Source of the DNA: Plutella xylostella
Lineage: Eukaryota > Arthropoda > Insecta > Lepidoptera > Plutellidae
Direction: 5' to 3'
Length of the DNA stretch: 64,000 nucleotides
Assembly (NCBI RefSeq): GCF_932276165.1
Contig: NC_064005.1
Coordinates: forward strand, 3,410,001 to 3,474,000
Positions 53,924-64,000 of the stretch are shown here, piece after piece. The notes below the pieces were generated by a model that ran no database searches, was not told where the DNA came from, and worked only from the letters and a program-made list of their open reading frames with translations. Made by a program: the position numbers and the translations under genes. The first letter of the stretch is position 1, and each line of letters starts with the position of its first letter.

Positions 53924-55799
53924 CTGGAATCAGTTTCAGGCTGGCCAATTGACACTGTACTACCGGCAGTGGAAAGAATTGGGAGCACCGGCCATAATAT
54001 TAAAAATAATTCAAGGATATCGCATACCCTTTCTTCAAAAACCTCCACTTATACATCCGAATCTGGACAAGGGACCTTTTCACACACCAGTTTCAAAAGA
54101 AATGTCAGAACTCATCGCCAAGATGAAAAGTCAAAAAATTCTGGAAACTGCCAAGATCTCGCCCAGTTTTATATCACCCCTATTCCTGGTTCCGAAAAGC
54201 GACGGGACAATGCGCCCGATATTCAACTTAAAAGCCCTGAACGATTTTGTACTGGTCGATCAATTTCACCTCATAAACATGTACCGAATACCCACTTTTC
54301 TTCAGGCAAAAGATTGGCTATGCAAAATAGATTTGTCCCAGGCATATTTTCACCTGGCAATATCTCAAGGTCACAGGCGCTTCCTACGCTTGATCTACGA
54401 GCACGAGTTACTAGAAATGACCTGTCTACCCTTCGGGTTAAGTACAGCCCCCAAAACCTTCTCAATCCTGACCAACTGGATCGCTCAAATATTACGAGAG
54501 AAGAACGTGAGAATAGTAGCGTATCTCGACGATTATTTAATTGCTCATCAAAGTGCAAGAGTTCTACAAGAGCATGTCACCCTGACCATCTCCACTCTTC
54601 AATATCTCGGTTGGCAAATAAATTTCGAAAAGTCTGTCCTCACACCTCAGAAGAGCGTAACTTATCTGGGTATCGTATGGGACCCTTGGGACAACCGGAA
54701 GGTACTCCCAGCAAACAAGTGTGTCACCATTGTCAAAAAAGTAAGCGAAGTTCTCGAACAAAAAAGTGTCACCATAAAAGATCTTCAGAGAGTGGCAGGA
54801 CTTCTGAGCTTTGCCAGTTTTGCGGTACCAAGAGGTCGGCTAAATCATCGTCGACTGGTCATGTTCCTGAACTCGCTACCTCAGAACCTAACAAACGATC
54901 TGTATGTCATGCCACAACCTGTAAGAGAGGAGCTCTCCTGGTGGGTCCTGAATTGTCATCTCCCGACGCCCTTGCACTACCCTCCGCCCACCCACTTCCT
55001 GACAACAGATGCGTCGGACCTGGCTTGGGGCGCCCAACTAAACAATCATGCTCTCTCAGGCGTTTGGTCCAAGGCAGAACAAACACTGCATTGCAATCAA
55101 AAAGAAATGCTTGCAATACTGCACACGCTGAAGAGCCATGCCCATCTAATGAGACACAGTTGCATTCTGATGCAATGCGACAACAAGACAGCGGTATCTT
55201 ATTTGCGAAAAGAGGGAGGAACGAGATCAGTTCCGTTGCTGGAAATAACTTACCAGATATTACACCTTCTAGATTGGTACAGGATAGACTTCAGCATTCA
55301 TCACATTCCAGGCAAGTTCAACAACCATGCCGATCATCTGTCCAGACATCGGCGACCGCCAGAGTGGCACCTCCTACCGCCATGCACGGAGATTGTGTTC
55401 AAAAAGTTTGGCCTGCCAATGATAGACCTGTTTGCATCGGAGGCAGCCCATGTGGTGTTCAATTATGTAACCCTAGACCTAAGGGATCGCCAAGCGGTGT
55501 TTCACGACGCATTCAGTGTTCCTTGGAATTACCCTCTCGCGTGGATTTTCCCTCCACCATTCCTAATACCGAAGGTTCTGGCACATCTCAACCAGTCATT
55601 AGGAACGTTCCTGATAGTAGTCCCTCGCTGGCACCGGGTGTTCTGGCGCGCAGATCTCAAAGCCCGATCTCTCGCAGCCCCGTTCACATTGAGGAACTTA
55701 CAGAGTTACCTGATAGACACATCGACCGGCCTGCCACCTCCGAACGTCGCAGAGATGACGCTCGAAGTATGGAAGTGTGGGGGTGGTCTGAACAAGTAG
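53664..55799 (+). CDS. DIRS reverse transcriptase / RNase H / methyltransferase-like protein
   Basis: An open frame of about 711 codons, +1 relative to gag and overlapping it by 260 bp. The first codon is GTG and the first ATG is 12 codons in, so frameshifting or an internal start is possible. RT motifs: SPLFLVPKSDGTMRPIFNLK (about residue 170), CKIDLSQAYFHL (223), LPFGLSTAPKTF (254) and the catalytic YLDD (286). RNase H: TTDASDLAWGAQL (447), CDNKTAVSYL (505) and HADHLSRH (556). The C-terminus (MIDLFASEAAHVV ... FPPPFLIPKVL) matches the degenerate DAM-methyltransferase-like domain of DIRS elements. No stop interrupts these domains. Confidence 0.92.
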   Translation: MALIVAAVRPLLMPNIKTHPRGVDIIANTTLLGNKATIFKDFRTHMDEERTTTEARGPIVLKGDRESAHTHLPPKGETLCLKGKNNDWNQFQAGQLTLYYRQWKELGAPAIILKIIQGYRIPFLQKPPLIHPNLDKGPFHTPVSKEMSELIAKMKSQKILETAKISPSFISPLFLVPKSDGTMRPIFNLKALNDFVLVDQFHLINMYRIPTFLQAKDWLCKIDLSQAYFHLAISQGHRRFLRLIYEHELLEMTCLPFGLSTAPKTFSILTNWIAQILREKNVRIVAYLDDYLIAHQSARVLQEHVTLTISTLQYLGWQINFEKSVLTPQKSVTYLGIVWDPWDNRKVLPANKCVTIVKKVSEVLEQKSVTIKDLQRVAGLLSFASFAVPRGRLNHRRLVMFLNSLPQNLTNDLYVMPQPVREELSWWVLNCHLPTPLHYPPPTHFLTTDASDLAWGAQLNNHALSGVWSKAEQTLHCNQKEMLAILHTLKSHAHLMRHSCILMQCDNKTAVSYLRKEGGTRSVPLLEITYQILHLLDWYRIDFSIHHIPGKFNNHADHLSRHRRPPEWHLLPPCTEIVFKKFGLPMIDLFASEAAHVVFNYVTLDLRDRQAVFHDAFSVPWNYPLAWIFPPPFLIPKVLAHLNQSLGTFLIVVPRWHRVFWRADLKARSLAAPFTLRNLQSYLIDTSTGLPPPNVAEMTLEVWKCGGGLNK

Positions 55800-56755
55800 A
55801 AAGCTGGAATCCAGAACAATTATCACTATTGAAAGATTCCTGGCGATTATCGACATTAAAAACATACGAGGTTGCGTGGAAACGATGGTTGAGTTGGTCC
55901 AAGACCAATAATATTAATCCCCATACACCTTCCGGCTCGGATTTAGCAAAATTTCTAGCAGGTTTACATTTGGTACAGGGCTTCGCTTACAACACCATAT
56001 TATTACATAAATCGGTTGTATCCACACTGTGTAATGTAAATACATCTAGTGTCCTTAGTTCCCACGTCCTAGTAAAGCACATTTTAAAATCAATAGCTTT
56101 AAAAAAGCCTATGTTAAAGAAATCACCAATTTGGGATGCCACTAAATTATCCTCATTTTTATCTGATTATGTTATAGGTCTTAATGATGTGTTTAAAACT
56201 TTGCGACATACGGCTACCCTATTGCTTCTATGCTCGGGCAGAAGGGTACACGATTTGACTTTACTTCATATAGACCCTGCCCATTACTCAAAATTTGACA
56301 ATAGCATTATACTTTGGCCCCATTTCGGTTCAAAGACTGATAACAGTGATTACAGACAATCAGGTTGGAAATTAATTGAGAATCATGATAATCAAAACCT
56401 GAATCCTGTGTTCTGGGTAAATAGAACCATAACCTTACTTAATGATCGACGAAATGAGGCCAAGGTATCTAATCTCTTCGTCACATTCAGAGGTGCCGCT
56501 AAAGGGGCATCTCGCACTATAATAGCTGGGTGGATCAAAAGTTTATTTAAAGAGGCTAATATAATGGCCACACCTGGAAGTATACGGTCTGCAGTGGCCT
56601 CTAGAAATTGGATTGATAATTATCCCATGGATGAGATTTTAGAACGTGGAAATTGGCGTTCAGGAAATACATTCCTTAAATTTTATAGACGCGAAGTGAT
56701 TGTTTCCAACGATTTGCCGTCTGTAAGTCAATTGTTTTCTGCAGTTGATACTTAA
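55800..56755 (+). CDS. DIRS tyrosine recombinase
   Basis: The recombinase domain occupies the end of a long frame that is open from 53926 to 56755 and lies in the same frame as gag; its upstream 1.8 kb overlaps the polymerase gene. N-terminal SAM-like region: LKDSWRLSTLKTYEVAWKRW. Catalytic region: first Arg in LLLLCSGRRVHDLTL (near 56240), the box-II Arg in PGSIRSAVAS (near 56585; the usual preceding His is not obvious) and the nucleophile Tyr in NTFLKFYRRE (near 56685). It integrates a circular DNA copy without making target duplications. The protein's true start is unknown because no clear ATG precedes the domain. Confidence 0.88.
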
Positions 56756-56947
56756 ATTATAATGATTTATATGATGTTATAAGAGTTATTACATGTTATT
56801 GCTTAGAATGCTAATTCTATATACTTAATTATGATTTAAGTTTCATAACCATAATAAATTGTTTTCTTTGTATCACATTGGCGTTTTTATTTTAAACAAG
56901 TCACTATACTGTTTAACTTTCAGCCACCAGACGATAACAAACATCTC

Positions 56948-57047
56948 TCAATATTAAGCTTCAAATAACGGTCTAGTAGTTTAATAGCAGCGTTTTACCT
57001 GAAAATAAAACGCATATTAAAATACTTACCTTATTTGAAGCTTAACT
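56948..57047. repeat. internal complementary region of the inner DIRS
   Basis: Complementary to the two element extremities placed end to end. In the DIRS model it acts as splint for making the circular intermediate that the recombinase integrates. Confidence 0.85.
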
Positions 57048-57276
57048 TTCATATCTGCCTGGTGATTATTGAGACAATGATCCAATGGTGGCGATGACGT
57101 AACATCTCGCCTCTGACAGGTGACAGAAGTTAAACGGATATGGACGCTATTTGACCGTCATGATACTGATGCAAAGGTACAAATGGACGGAAACGGAAGT
57201 GCCTATCTCAATATTAAGCTTCAAATAAGGTAAGTATTTTAATATGCGTTTTATTTTCAGGTAAAACGCTGCTATT

Positions 57277-60200
57277 TACTGCTTTTAAAAGCTCAGCCAC
57301 TGGTCATAATGCTCCGGCGCTTGGGGTTTTTATCCCACGCAGTAGGGACCGATTCAATAGTCGTGGTGATGATTGATCACATATTCCGGTCCTACTAGTG
57401 GCGCTTGAGCTAGATACTTACATTAATGACCGCTTTAAGTAAAGCATATGTTAATTTTATACAGGAAAAAATAATAAAAATATATTTTTCTACCCTCAAT
57501 TTCTAATATTTTTAGAAAACAGTTGATAAAAACTTTGCTATTACAATAATGCACTTAATTATAGCTTATGTAAGGCTTTACAAACAGGAGCTTTCCAGGA
57601 CCGTCATAGGATTTTTTACAGGAAGCACGTGGCTCCGAGTTTCAGTATGTTGGGACATTGTGGCATGTGCGGCGAGTAATGTGATCCGCCGGTACCTACC
57701 CGCTGAGGGTAGGCAGGCCGATTCGGTGAAATTAAAGTTTCGTGTAACCTGCACCCGGCCCTGTGCTCCTGCGCTGGCCGCCGTCTCGTGGCACCTGCAT
57801 CGCAGCGTACACCCGGCCCTGCGCTCCTGCCCTGGCCACCGGTTCGTGCCACCTGCATCGCAGCATACACCCGGCCCTGTGCTCCTGCGCTGGCCGCCGT
57901 CTCGTGCCACCTGCATCGCAGCGTACACCCGGTCCTGGCCCTGGCCACCGGTTTATGGTACCTGCATCGCTGCATAGACCCAGCCATGCACTCCTGCCCT
58001 GGCGGCTGTACACCCGGTCCTGGCCCCTGCCACCGTTTTGTGCCCCCTGCATCGCAGCGTACACCCGGTCCTGGCCCTGGCCACCGGTTTGTGCTACCTG
58101 CACCGCTGCATAGACCCAGCCATGTACTCCTGCCCTGGCGGCTGTGTTGTCCCACCTGCATCGCTACGCACACCTGGCACTCCTGTTCTGGTTGCCAGAT
58201 CCAAGCGCCCCCTGTCTGGGAAGAGATTTTATGCTCAGCGGAACCGCCTGCACTATTGCTAGCACGGTCATCATCATCATCAGCCATCATTATGAGTGAC
58301 TTATTTAGAAGGTATCGAGTAACGTGCGCTATTCATCAGTGATTTTGGCATATGCAGACGAACGTTTACTGCCAAGGTTGGTCATGTTAGCCATACAAGG
58401 GCACACCAACGAAGCCTGAGTAACCACCTGCAGTTGCCGTAGCCGCATCGGCATGGATGACGACAAATCGGGTAACGTGCACCGCTTCTAAAAGTGTTAT
58501 AGCACTTCAATTTGATGCCTCCGCTGAGGTAGGGTTTTCTATTAAAGCAGCTTTCTTCTGAACTGCCCAAAGTGACCTGTAGACTGCTCCTGGGGATAGT
58601 TGTGCAATAAATTTTTTATTTCGATGTCTCTGCTGAAGAAACTGTCTAATGCAGCTTTTGTTCTAAACTGCCTAAAGATCATTGGACTTATGGGAATGGT
58701 GACGCACGGTAAGTACAGGAGCATTACTCTATACTGATGAGAAACGAACGAACGAGAGCTGTCGTGCAATCGGCACGTTTAATACATACAAACAGATAGA
58801 GCGGCTCGCGCCGCAGTGCGCTGAAAGTTCGTTTTTCGTCATATAAAGTGATCGCCCAGACACTATCTTAAGTGTCATGACACATCGGCAGATTTGAGTC
58901 TTTTCTTTTCTCGGCTGTGAGCAAAGTGAATCCCACCGGCGAGTGTTCAACCTAAAAGCACTGAGCTAATTCCTGATTTCGTGAAAGTCGCTGTTGCTAT
59001 ACCATACCGCTTCACAAGTTACCGAATTTATTATGATCCTACTGTCGGGTGATCATGATCGGACTGTCATCGCGGTTTCTGAGTGGAACCATATTAGCTG
59101 TCTTCCTTATGTCCCAGTGGATTGTGTGTGTGTATCCGAGCTCTTTGTTGAAAAATGCGTGAACCTCCTACGCAGCAGCTGTCTACTAGTTGTGTATCGA
59201 ATAAATCGAGTAACGGTGCTCTTGCACGAGACGACTACCTTTTGGTGAAATTATAACTTCCACTATTCTGGGAACATGCATATACCTACTGTGTACTGTG
59301 TATCACATCACGTGTAGCCGCAGCCCTACTCAATGTACGGGGCTAGATAATAAACAATGGCAGTCGTCATTAAATTTCTATGAATTTCGAAGGTCATCAT
59401 TTGGAGCACAATCCAAAGTGTGAAAGTACCTATTCATGCCTAAACGGCTTCTCTAATGAAAATGTATTTTTAATTCGATTCTGGCGCAAACGTTTCATAA
59501 CTATTTTTCAACACTGTATCTGCTGAAACTACTTAGACTGACTGGTTAAGATGCAGACGTGCCGTTTTCACAATTCCATTTTGAGTAATCCTCAACTGTT
59601 TTATGGATCTTTCAGTTAGTTACGTAACTAGTTACCAAGTAAAAAAAAAAAATTACTTGTGTCATGCTCGTACTCGCATCTCATTTAGGAGCTCTCTGGC
59701 CTCTAGCTGAAGGCTAGAACTGGTATATATATCTACTAAGCTAGTACAGAGTTATAACCGGGCAGCGGTGACGTGGTAGCTGCTTGATTTATTAGAGTTT
59801 GCTGAAAACTTTCTAAATAAGTAATAATTATTAGTCATAATATTAACTCTTCGCAGTTCTTTCAGAATGCAATACCAGGTCGCTGAAGTAGGTAACCTTC
59901 CTTAGCTGGACAACAACAACAACAAGCCTTATTGTTTTAAAGAATGTCACAGTTATTCGCCGTTCCACTGTCATATCGATGTCCAAGGACTTTTTGTTGG
60001 GTATAGCTAACTACCTGAGTTTACCTATAGATAGCCGCAAGCTATCTGCTGTTGGCGAACTGTCAGTTCTGATTGATAAGTCAGGCTCGAGGTGGCTCGT
60101 CCAACTGTCCATGTTCCCGCCACCATGATTGTTGCTTCCACAGATTAGAGAGTCTATGTTGGCTGTCGTTGCATCAGGTCTGATCAGGCACAACTAACAT

Positions 60201-61440
60201 CTTTACGTACCATCTTTATTTAATCGAGCTATTTTGTTTTATCTAGGTTGACTTAATGGTTTCAAAATCGAACCTACAACAATGTAAGTAGGTACCTACC
60301 TACGTACCTTTGAAGTTGCAACAAGGCGAAGCCTTAAGGTTTTGGCCGAGACCTGCCCTTAGTGTTGACGAACATACCTAAAGGTGACCTTGTTAATGTT
60401 TTTTATATGAAGTACTGAACATTTTACTTATCCTGGTGGCATGACTGATCATTTACTTACCCAGTTAAGACATGTTAGCCGGGTTTCATTTATCAACTAT
60501 TATAATTGTTATTATTGTGTTAATCAATCTTTATTCATTGATGTCATCTACCAAGGAATGCTGCCAGAGTTCATAATATTCACACATAATGATACAGAAT
60601 GATAGTAGCCCACAAAATCGGTGCAAAGGCTTATAAAATAACTTTCCTTCTTAGTAGGACTGACAGGAACTCGTTAACCGCCGAGTTAGTTAGAATACAA
60701 AATTAGACTGTGTGTTACTTGTCAATCTAGAATATGAATATAGTGACCTGCATCATGTTTTGAAAAACTGAATACTTAGTTATCCGCCAGTGTCACAGCC
60801 TTCATCTAATCTTTTCCAGTAGCTGATGAGGCTGAGATATTTAGTAAAATTATCTTCCCTTCAAGCACCACTCCTCGTTCCAAGGACTAGATGCCGCGCC
60901 AGGTGTTGCAGGCCGTGTCGTCGTACAGGGCTGACTGAGCAGGTCCTCGAGGCTCCAGGGTCGGCTGCTGCATTTCTGAGGTCAGTCCAGAATTACATAC
61001 CCTAGTCAGCATGTGCTGACCTGAGCCCCAGCGGCCTGGATCGATATTCTACATTTTACAGCTTTTAAATATTGTTGCAAAGTATTTCACTGGTTCCATC
61101 CATTCGGCTAGTGTATGTTAAAAATATTGCCTTGACAATAACAAGATTTTGATCAATAATTACTTATAAGTATTGCTTTCGAAGAGGCACTGTGTGTATC
61201 CATATGTATAAATACCTACCTATATGTATAGGTACATACCTTCCATAACTTTCTGACAAGTCAGGAATAATAAGGAAGTACTTAAGTCTTATGTATACTT
61301 ATACCTTTCTTTTTAGTATATCTATTACCTAGAAATCTATGCATTATAAATTTATAGATTCAAATATTTATCTACTGATATACTCATCAGTAGCTTATGG
61401 GTCACAGTTGGTTTTCTCTCCACCATGCGATAGTAAACAC
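57277..61440. other. cargo of the outer DIRS, no recognised genes
   Basis: About 4.2 kb between the inner element and the outer internal complementary region. It contains a 58-bp minisatellite (57745-58190), a CATCAT run near 58268, and two diverged copies of a block near 58505-58700 (GATGCCTCCGCTGAGG / GATGTCTCTGCTGAAG, AACTGCCCAAAG / AACTGCCTAAAG). No frame resembles a DIRS protein. It could be captured host DNA or decayed element sequence. Confidence 0.5.
57745..58190. repeat. 58-bp GC-rich minisatellite
   Basis: ACCCGGCCCTG recurs at 57753, 57811, 57869 and 57927 (58-bp steps), then degenerates for about four more units to about 58190. Each unit contains variants of TGCTCCTGCGCTGGCCGCCG and CACCTGCATCGCAGCGTAC. 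Because 58 is not a multiple of 3 the long open frames on both strands are by-products of the GC-rich repeat. Confidence 0.85.
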
Positions 61441-61450
61441 ATCTCACAAT

Positions 61451-61549
61451 GTTTAACTAGGTTTCAGATAGGCTCAGACTACATAATAGACGCATTTTTC
61501 CTGAAATAAAAATGACATATTATGTATCTAGCCTATCTGAAACCTAGTC
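61451..61549. repeat. internal complementary region of the outer DIRS
   Basis: GTTTAACTAGGTTTCAGATA through GCCTATCTGAAACCTAG joins complements of both extremities. Just outside it, CCACCATGC and GCATGGTG form an inverted pair, and the same flanking layout occurs around the inner element's region (CCACCAG / CTGGTG). Confidence 0.8.
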
Positions 61550-61569
61550 ATTTCTGCATGGTGATATTA

Positions 61570-61790
61570 CAACTGAGGCGCGCGGGCGACTCACTCTATT
61601 TATATAGGCACCCGCACCTTGCAAACTAAAGGTGGAGAGAAAAATGGACTTTATTTAACTGTCACTGTGACCCTTATGATGCCGAACACGGAGAAAGTCG
61701 AAACGCCATATCTCACAATGTTTAACTAGGTTTCAGATAGGCTAGATACATAATATGTCATTTTTATTTCAGGAAAAATGCGTCTATTAT
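61570..61790 (-). repeat. right inverted terminal repeat of the outer DIRS
   Basis: CAACTGAGGCG to CAGATAGGCT (61570-61743) is the complement of the left ITR. A right-only extension of about 47 bp follows (AGATACATAATATGTCATTT ...) to the extremity near 61790. It ends about 200 bp upstream of the RhoGAP start codon. Confidence 0.82.
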
Positions 61791-61993
61791 TATTCTGGAC
61801 GATGTACAAAAGTTGATGGGAGAGAATAATAACAGCCTCGCGCTTTTTGGTATCATTAGTCTGTGAATAATCTGACTTGAGTTTGATTGAATGATAATGG
61901 AACGCAATTTCCCAACGACTTTTGGGGTTTGAAAATTTATTTTTGCGGTGAATTAATATTTTGTTTTTACATGAAATCATAAAAATAAGCACA

Positions 61994-64000
61994 ATGATAT
62001 TATCCGATGGAATAAACCACGGAAAACTACAATCAATTATAGTAGGTGAACTGAAGAAAGCGGGGTTAAAGCACCGATTAAAGAAAATCATATCAAAAAG
62101 TGTGAAAGTAAGTTATTGCCACCAAATTACGATCGAAATATCACCGTTACCGATTAACAGGTAATCCTCAGACCAATACCTAAGCATCCTTACTTCTTTC
62201 AGGATGGTAAAACTGTATTTGGAGCACCTTTATTCAAAGTGCCGTCATGCAGCGTCATTTGTTGTGGAAGCACCCTGAGCATCCCTATGGTCGTTAGTGA
62301 GATGTCCTGTGTGCTGCGAGCCAATGCACATGTAGAGGGGTTGTTCCGGAAAGCTGGTTCGCAAACCCGCCAGAAAGACATAAAGGTTTGTTTATTATTT
62401 TTATTTACTATCCAAGCAATACATTGGCAATTCAATGAAATTTTTGTATTAATGTACCAATACTAATTTCAGAGGCTTCTCGATGCAGGAGGTTGTGTAT
62501 CGGAAGGCCACCACCCGATAGATGTGGCTAGTGTACTGAAGCTGTACCTACGGAACCTGCCAGAGCCTCTCATCAGTGCAGAAGTACAGGACCTGCTGCT
62601 CCAATGCAAAGTCTCAGGCGGAGACAACGCCTTGAAGTCTATTTTAAACACACTCCTGCTCCTCCCTGTTCTACATGTGCACCTCTTACATTATATTACA
62701 GAGGTAAGTGACCTGTTCACATAGTCTTATTTATTTGTGTATAAATGTTGTTTGAAATAGTATTGATAGTTTGAGTAGATATAGCTAATCTGTTCCTTTT
62801 TTTAGCTGCTCAAATTCATAGCATCAAGGCACAAAGACAACTTGATGGACACATCTAACCTGGCCATAGTGATGGCTCCGAGCATCATGCCACTGCCGGC
62901 CGCAGCCTCGGCACAGAGGCTGGAGCACCATGTTGCACTTGTCAAGGTATACAATATTTTCTTTATGAAACTTTCAGTTTATAGGAACAAAGATGAAGCT
63001 ATCAGAAACATTCCAAAAGAATGGTAACAGTAATGTTTTCTCTCATAGATTTATGCATAAATTCTATTCTTATGACCACCTAATGAAGCCCTAGCATATT
63101 TCACAATGCAGATTATAATTTATATTAATAATCTTACTGTTTGCCTTATTACAGATATTCATTGAGAATTCTCAACACATTGGAATACTAACAGAAGATC
63201 TCATGTCACAGTTGGATGATGATTCAGATGTATATCATGCAAAGAGAAAGAAAAGAAGAAGTGGTTCACTAAACCGTGAGTCTTTCTATCACATATTGGC
63301 CTGAACTATTCCATAATTTTATCAAATATCTGGAAAGATATAGTCTTCTACATAAACCAAGTTTATGCAGTACAGTCAGTAAGCTTCATAAGCAACTAGT
63401 ACCATGTCAAAATAACAATCCATGATTCATAAAAAACATTGGTGGCTCATTAGTTTGAAAAGATACAACGGTTAATAGCTACTAGTTACGCCAACCGAAC
63501 CTATTTAGTAATCTGTAAGTAAGCTGTGTACATATTTTTTGCCTAAAGATGACTAATGGAGTTTAACTCACGAATAATAATATTTACAACACAGGAGTCC
63601 TGAACGGCCTACGCAAGATGGTCTCCAGCAGCGTCAACACGCCGGCTACGGTGCGCGAGGGCGGCAAGACGCCGGTGCTCAGCAAGTCCGCCGCCAAGAG
63701 AAAGTTCGACAGCTATGAAGGGCTTTCCGCTAAAACGAAGTGAGTTTAATCAGTTCAGAAAGCTATATACATATAGTTTATAAACCATGTCATAGTCCAT
63801 GTTTTGTAGAATACAGTGGCTAATTTAAATTATGATTTTCAGGAAAGATATCAAGAAGAATCTACCCCAAAAAGAGTTGTCATTCACCCCAATGAAATTG
63901 TAAGTACTTATGTAGTTATTATTTTACAAAGTAATATGTTAATCTCATTTTTTATATTATTAAATAACATTTTATTTGTATTTCGACAGAGGTTTCGAGC
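61994..64000 (+). CDS. ARHGAP11A: Rho GTPase-activating protein, ARHGAP11A-like (5' part)
   Basis: Eight exons visible: 61994-62107, 62203-62385, 62473-62703, 62806-62946, 63155-63275, 63595-63739, 63843-63899, and 63990 to the window end; phases agree. The RhoGAP domain covers about residues 40-225: KTVFGAPLFKVP, the arginine-finger motif EGLFRKAGS, LKLYLRNLPEPLISAEV and MDTSNLAIVMAPSIMP. The stretch after it (HAKRKKRRSGSLN, then VLNGLRKMVSS) matches the basic segment following the GAP domain in ARHGAP11A. Such proteins switch off RhoA-type GTPases; ARHGAP11A acts in cell division and migration. An in-frame stop precedes the ATG. The 3' exons are beyond the window. Confidence 0.88.

Larger units (their letters stand above)
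51808..57276 (+). mobile_element. inner DIRS-type retrotransposon, near-complete
   Basis: A 5.5-kb element inserted in the outer one. ITRs about 51820-51978 and 57075-57228 are inverted copies (GCTTAATATTGAGATAGGCA left; TTGGATCATTG inner edge). The internal complementary region at 56948-57047 fuses the complement of the left end (ACGGTCTAGTAGTTTAATAG) with that of the right end (CGTTTTACCTGAAAATAAAA). Three long frames follow in order: gag-like, RT/RNase H/methyltransferase-like, and tyrosine recombinase. The extremities share ATT (51808-51810, 57274-57276) and there is no target duplication. This satisfies every structural criterion for DIRS-group elements. Confidence 0.92.
51383..61790 (+). 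mobile_element. outer DIRS-type element, non-autonomous, split by the inner DIRS
   Basis: Inverted terminal repeats of about 175 bp match without visible mismatch between 51391-51569 and 61570-61743 (for example GTGAGATATGGCGTTTCGAC and GGTGCGGGTGCCTATATAAA on the left). At 61451-61549 lies an internal complementary region. Its left half is the complement of the left extremity (GTAGTCTGAGCCTATC) and its right half the complement of the right extremity (CATAATATGTCATTTTTATT), fused at ATTAT. That is the DIRS circle-junction template. No target duplication, as expected. Apart from the inserted inner element the body (51570-51807 and 57277-61440) has no RT, RNase H or recombinase, so it must be mobilised in trans. 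Confidence 0.82.

Noticed and set aside
57616..58290. 224-residue Cys/Gly-rich protein on the minus strand, and plus-strand frames of up to 184 residues
   Set aside because: These are translations of the 58-bp GC-rich minisatellite; the period is not a multiple of three and all frames are similarly open.

Overview
This is a eukaryotic, almost certainly lepidopteran (moth or butterfly), nuclear segment. The host genes have short exons with GT-AG introns. The intergenic and intronic DNA carries repeat families typical of Lepidoptera: tRNA-derived SINEs, a Lep1-like Helitron repeat with a GTCT microsatellite, the GGTTCCG...GGCCGGTT dispersed repeat, and many MITEs. There is no prokaryotic-style organisation.

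Layout. 1-5.5 kb: a SINE with 11-bp target duplications, a 5'-truncated RTE-type LINE and AT-rich intergenic DNA. 5.5-16.1 kb: one 10.6-kb FoldBack/NOF-type transposon with a perfect 9-bp target duplication. Its two arms are tandem arrays of a 346-bp unit in opposite orientation. Between them lies a NOF/Mutator-like transposase gene with a PHD finger, an Ulp1-like protease and a second zinc-binding module. That gene is broken by one in-frame stop and by a nested miniature LTR retrotransposon (TRIM). 16.1-25.5 kb: gene-poor, with MITEs. 25.5-49.5 kb: five conserved housekeeping genes, ZFPL1 (+), TTLL12 (-), DCAF5 (-), RRP15 (+) and RGP1 (-). 51.4-61.8 kb: two nested DIRS-type tyrosine-recombinase retrotransposons. 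The inner one has gag-like, RT/RNase H/methyltransferase-like and recombinase frames; the outer one has DIRS ends but no visible DIRS proteins. 62.0-64.0 kb: the 5' part of an ARHGAP11A-like RhoGAP gene (+), running off the window.

The host genes do not form a pathway. They cover Golgi structure and Rab6 activation (ZFPL1, RGP1), a tubulin-ligase-like protein (TTLL12), a CUL4 substrate receptor (DCAF5), 60S ribosome assembly (RRP15) and Rho regulation (ARHGAP11A). ZFPL1/TTLL12 and RRP15/RGP1 are tail to tail; DCAF5/RRP15 are head to head.

The least explained objects are two related TIR elements, at 30.7-31.5 and 49.7-50.7 kb. Each has a purine/GC-rich core (one copy in the first, two in the second) between AT-rich, short-period degenerate arrays that read in opposite orientation on the two sides. 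Each sits about 170-210 bp upstream of the start codon of a conserved gene. All coordinates and splice sites were read by eye; reading phase was checked across every exon junction of the host genes.
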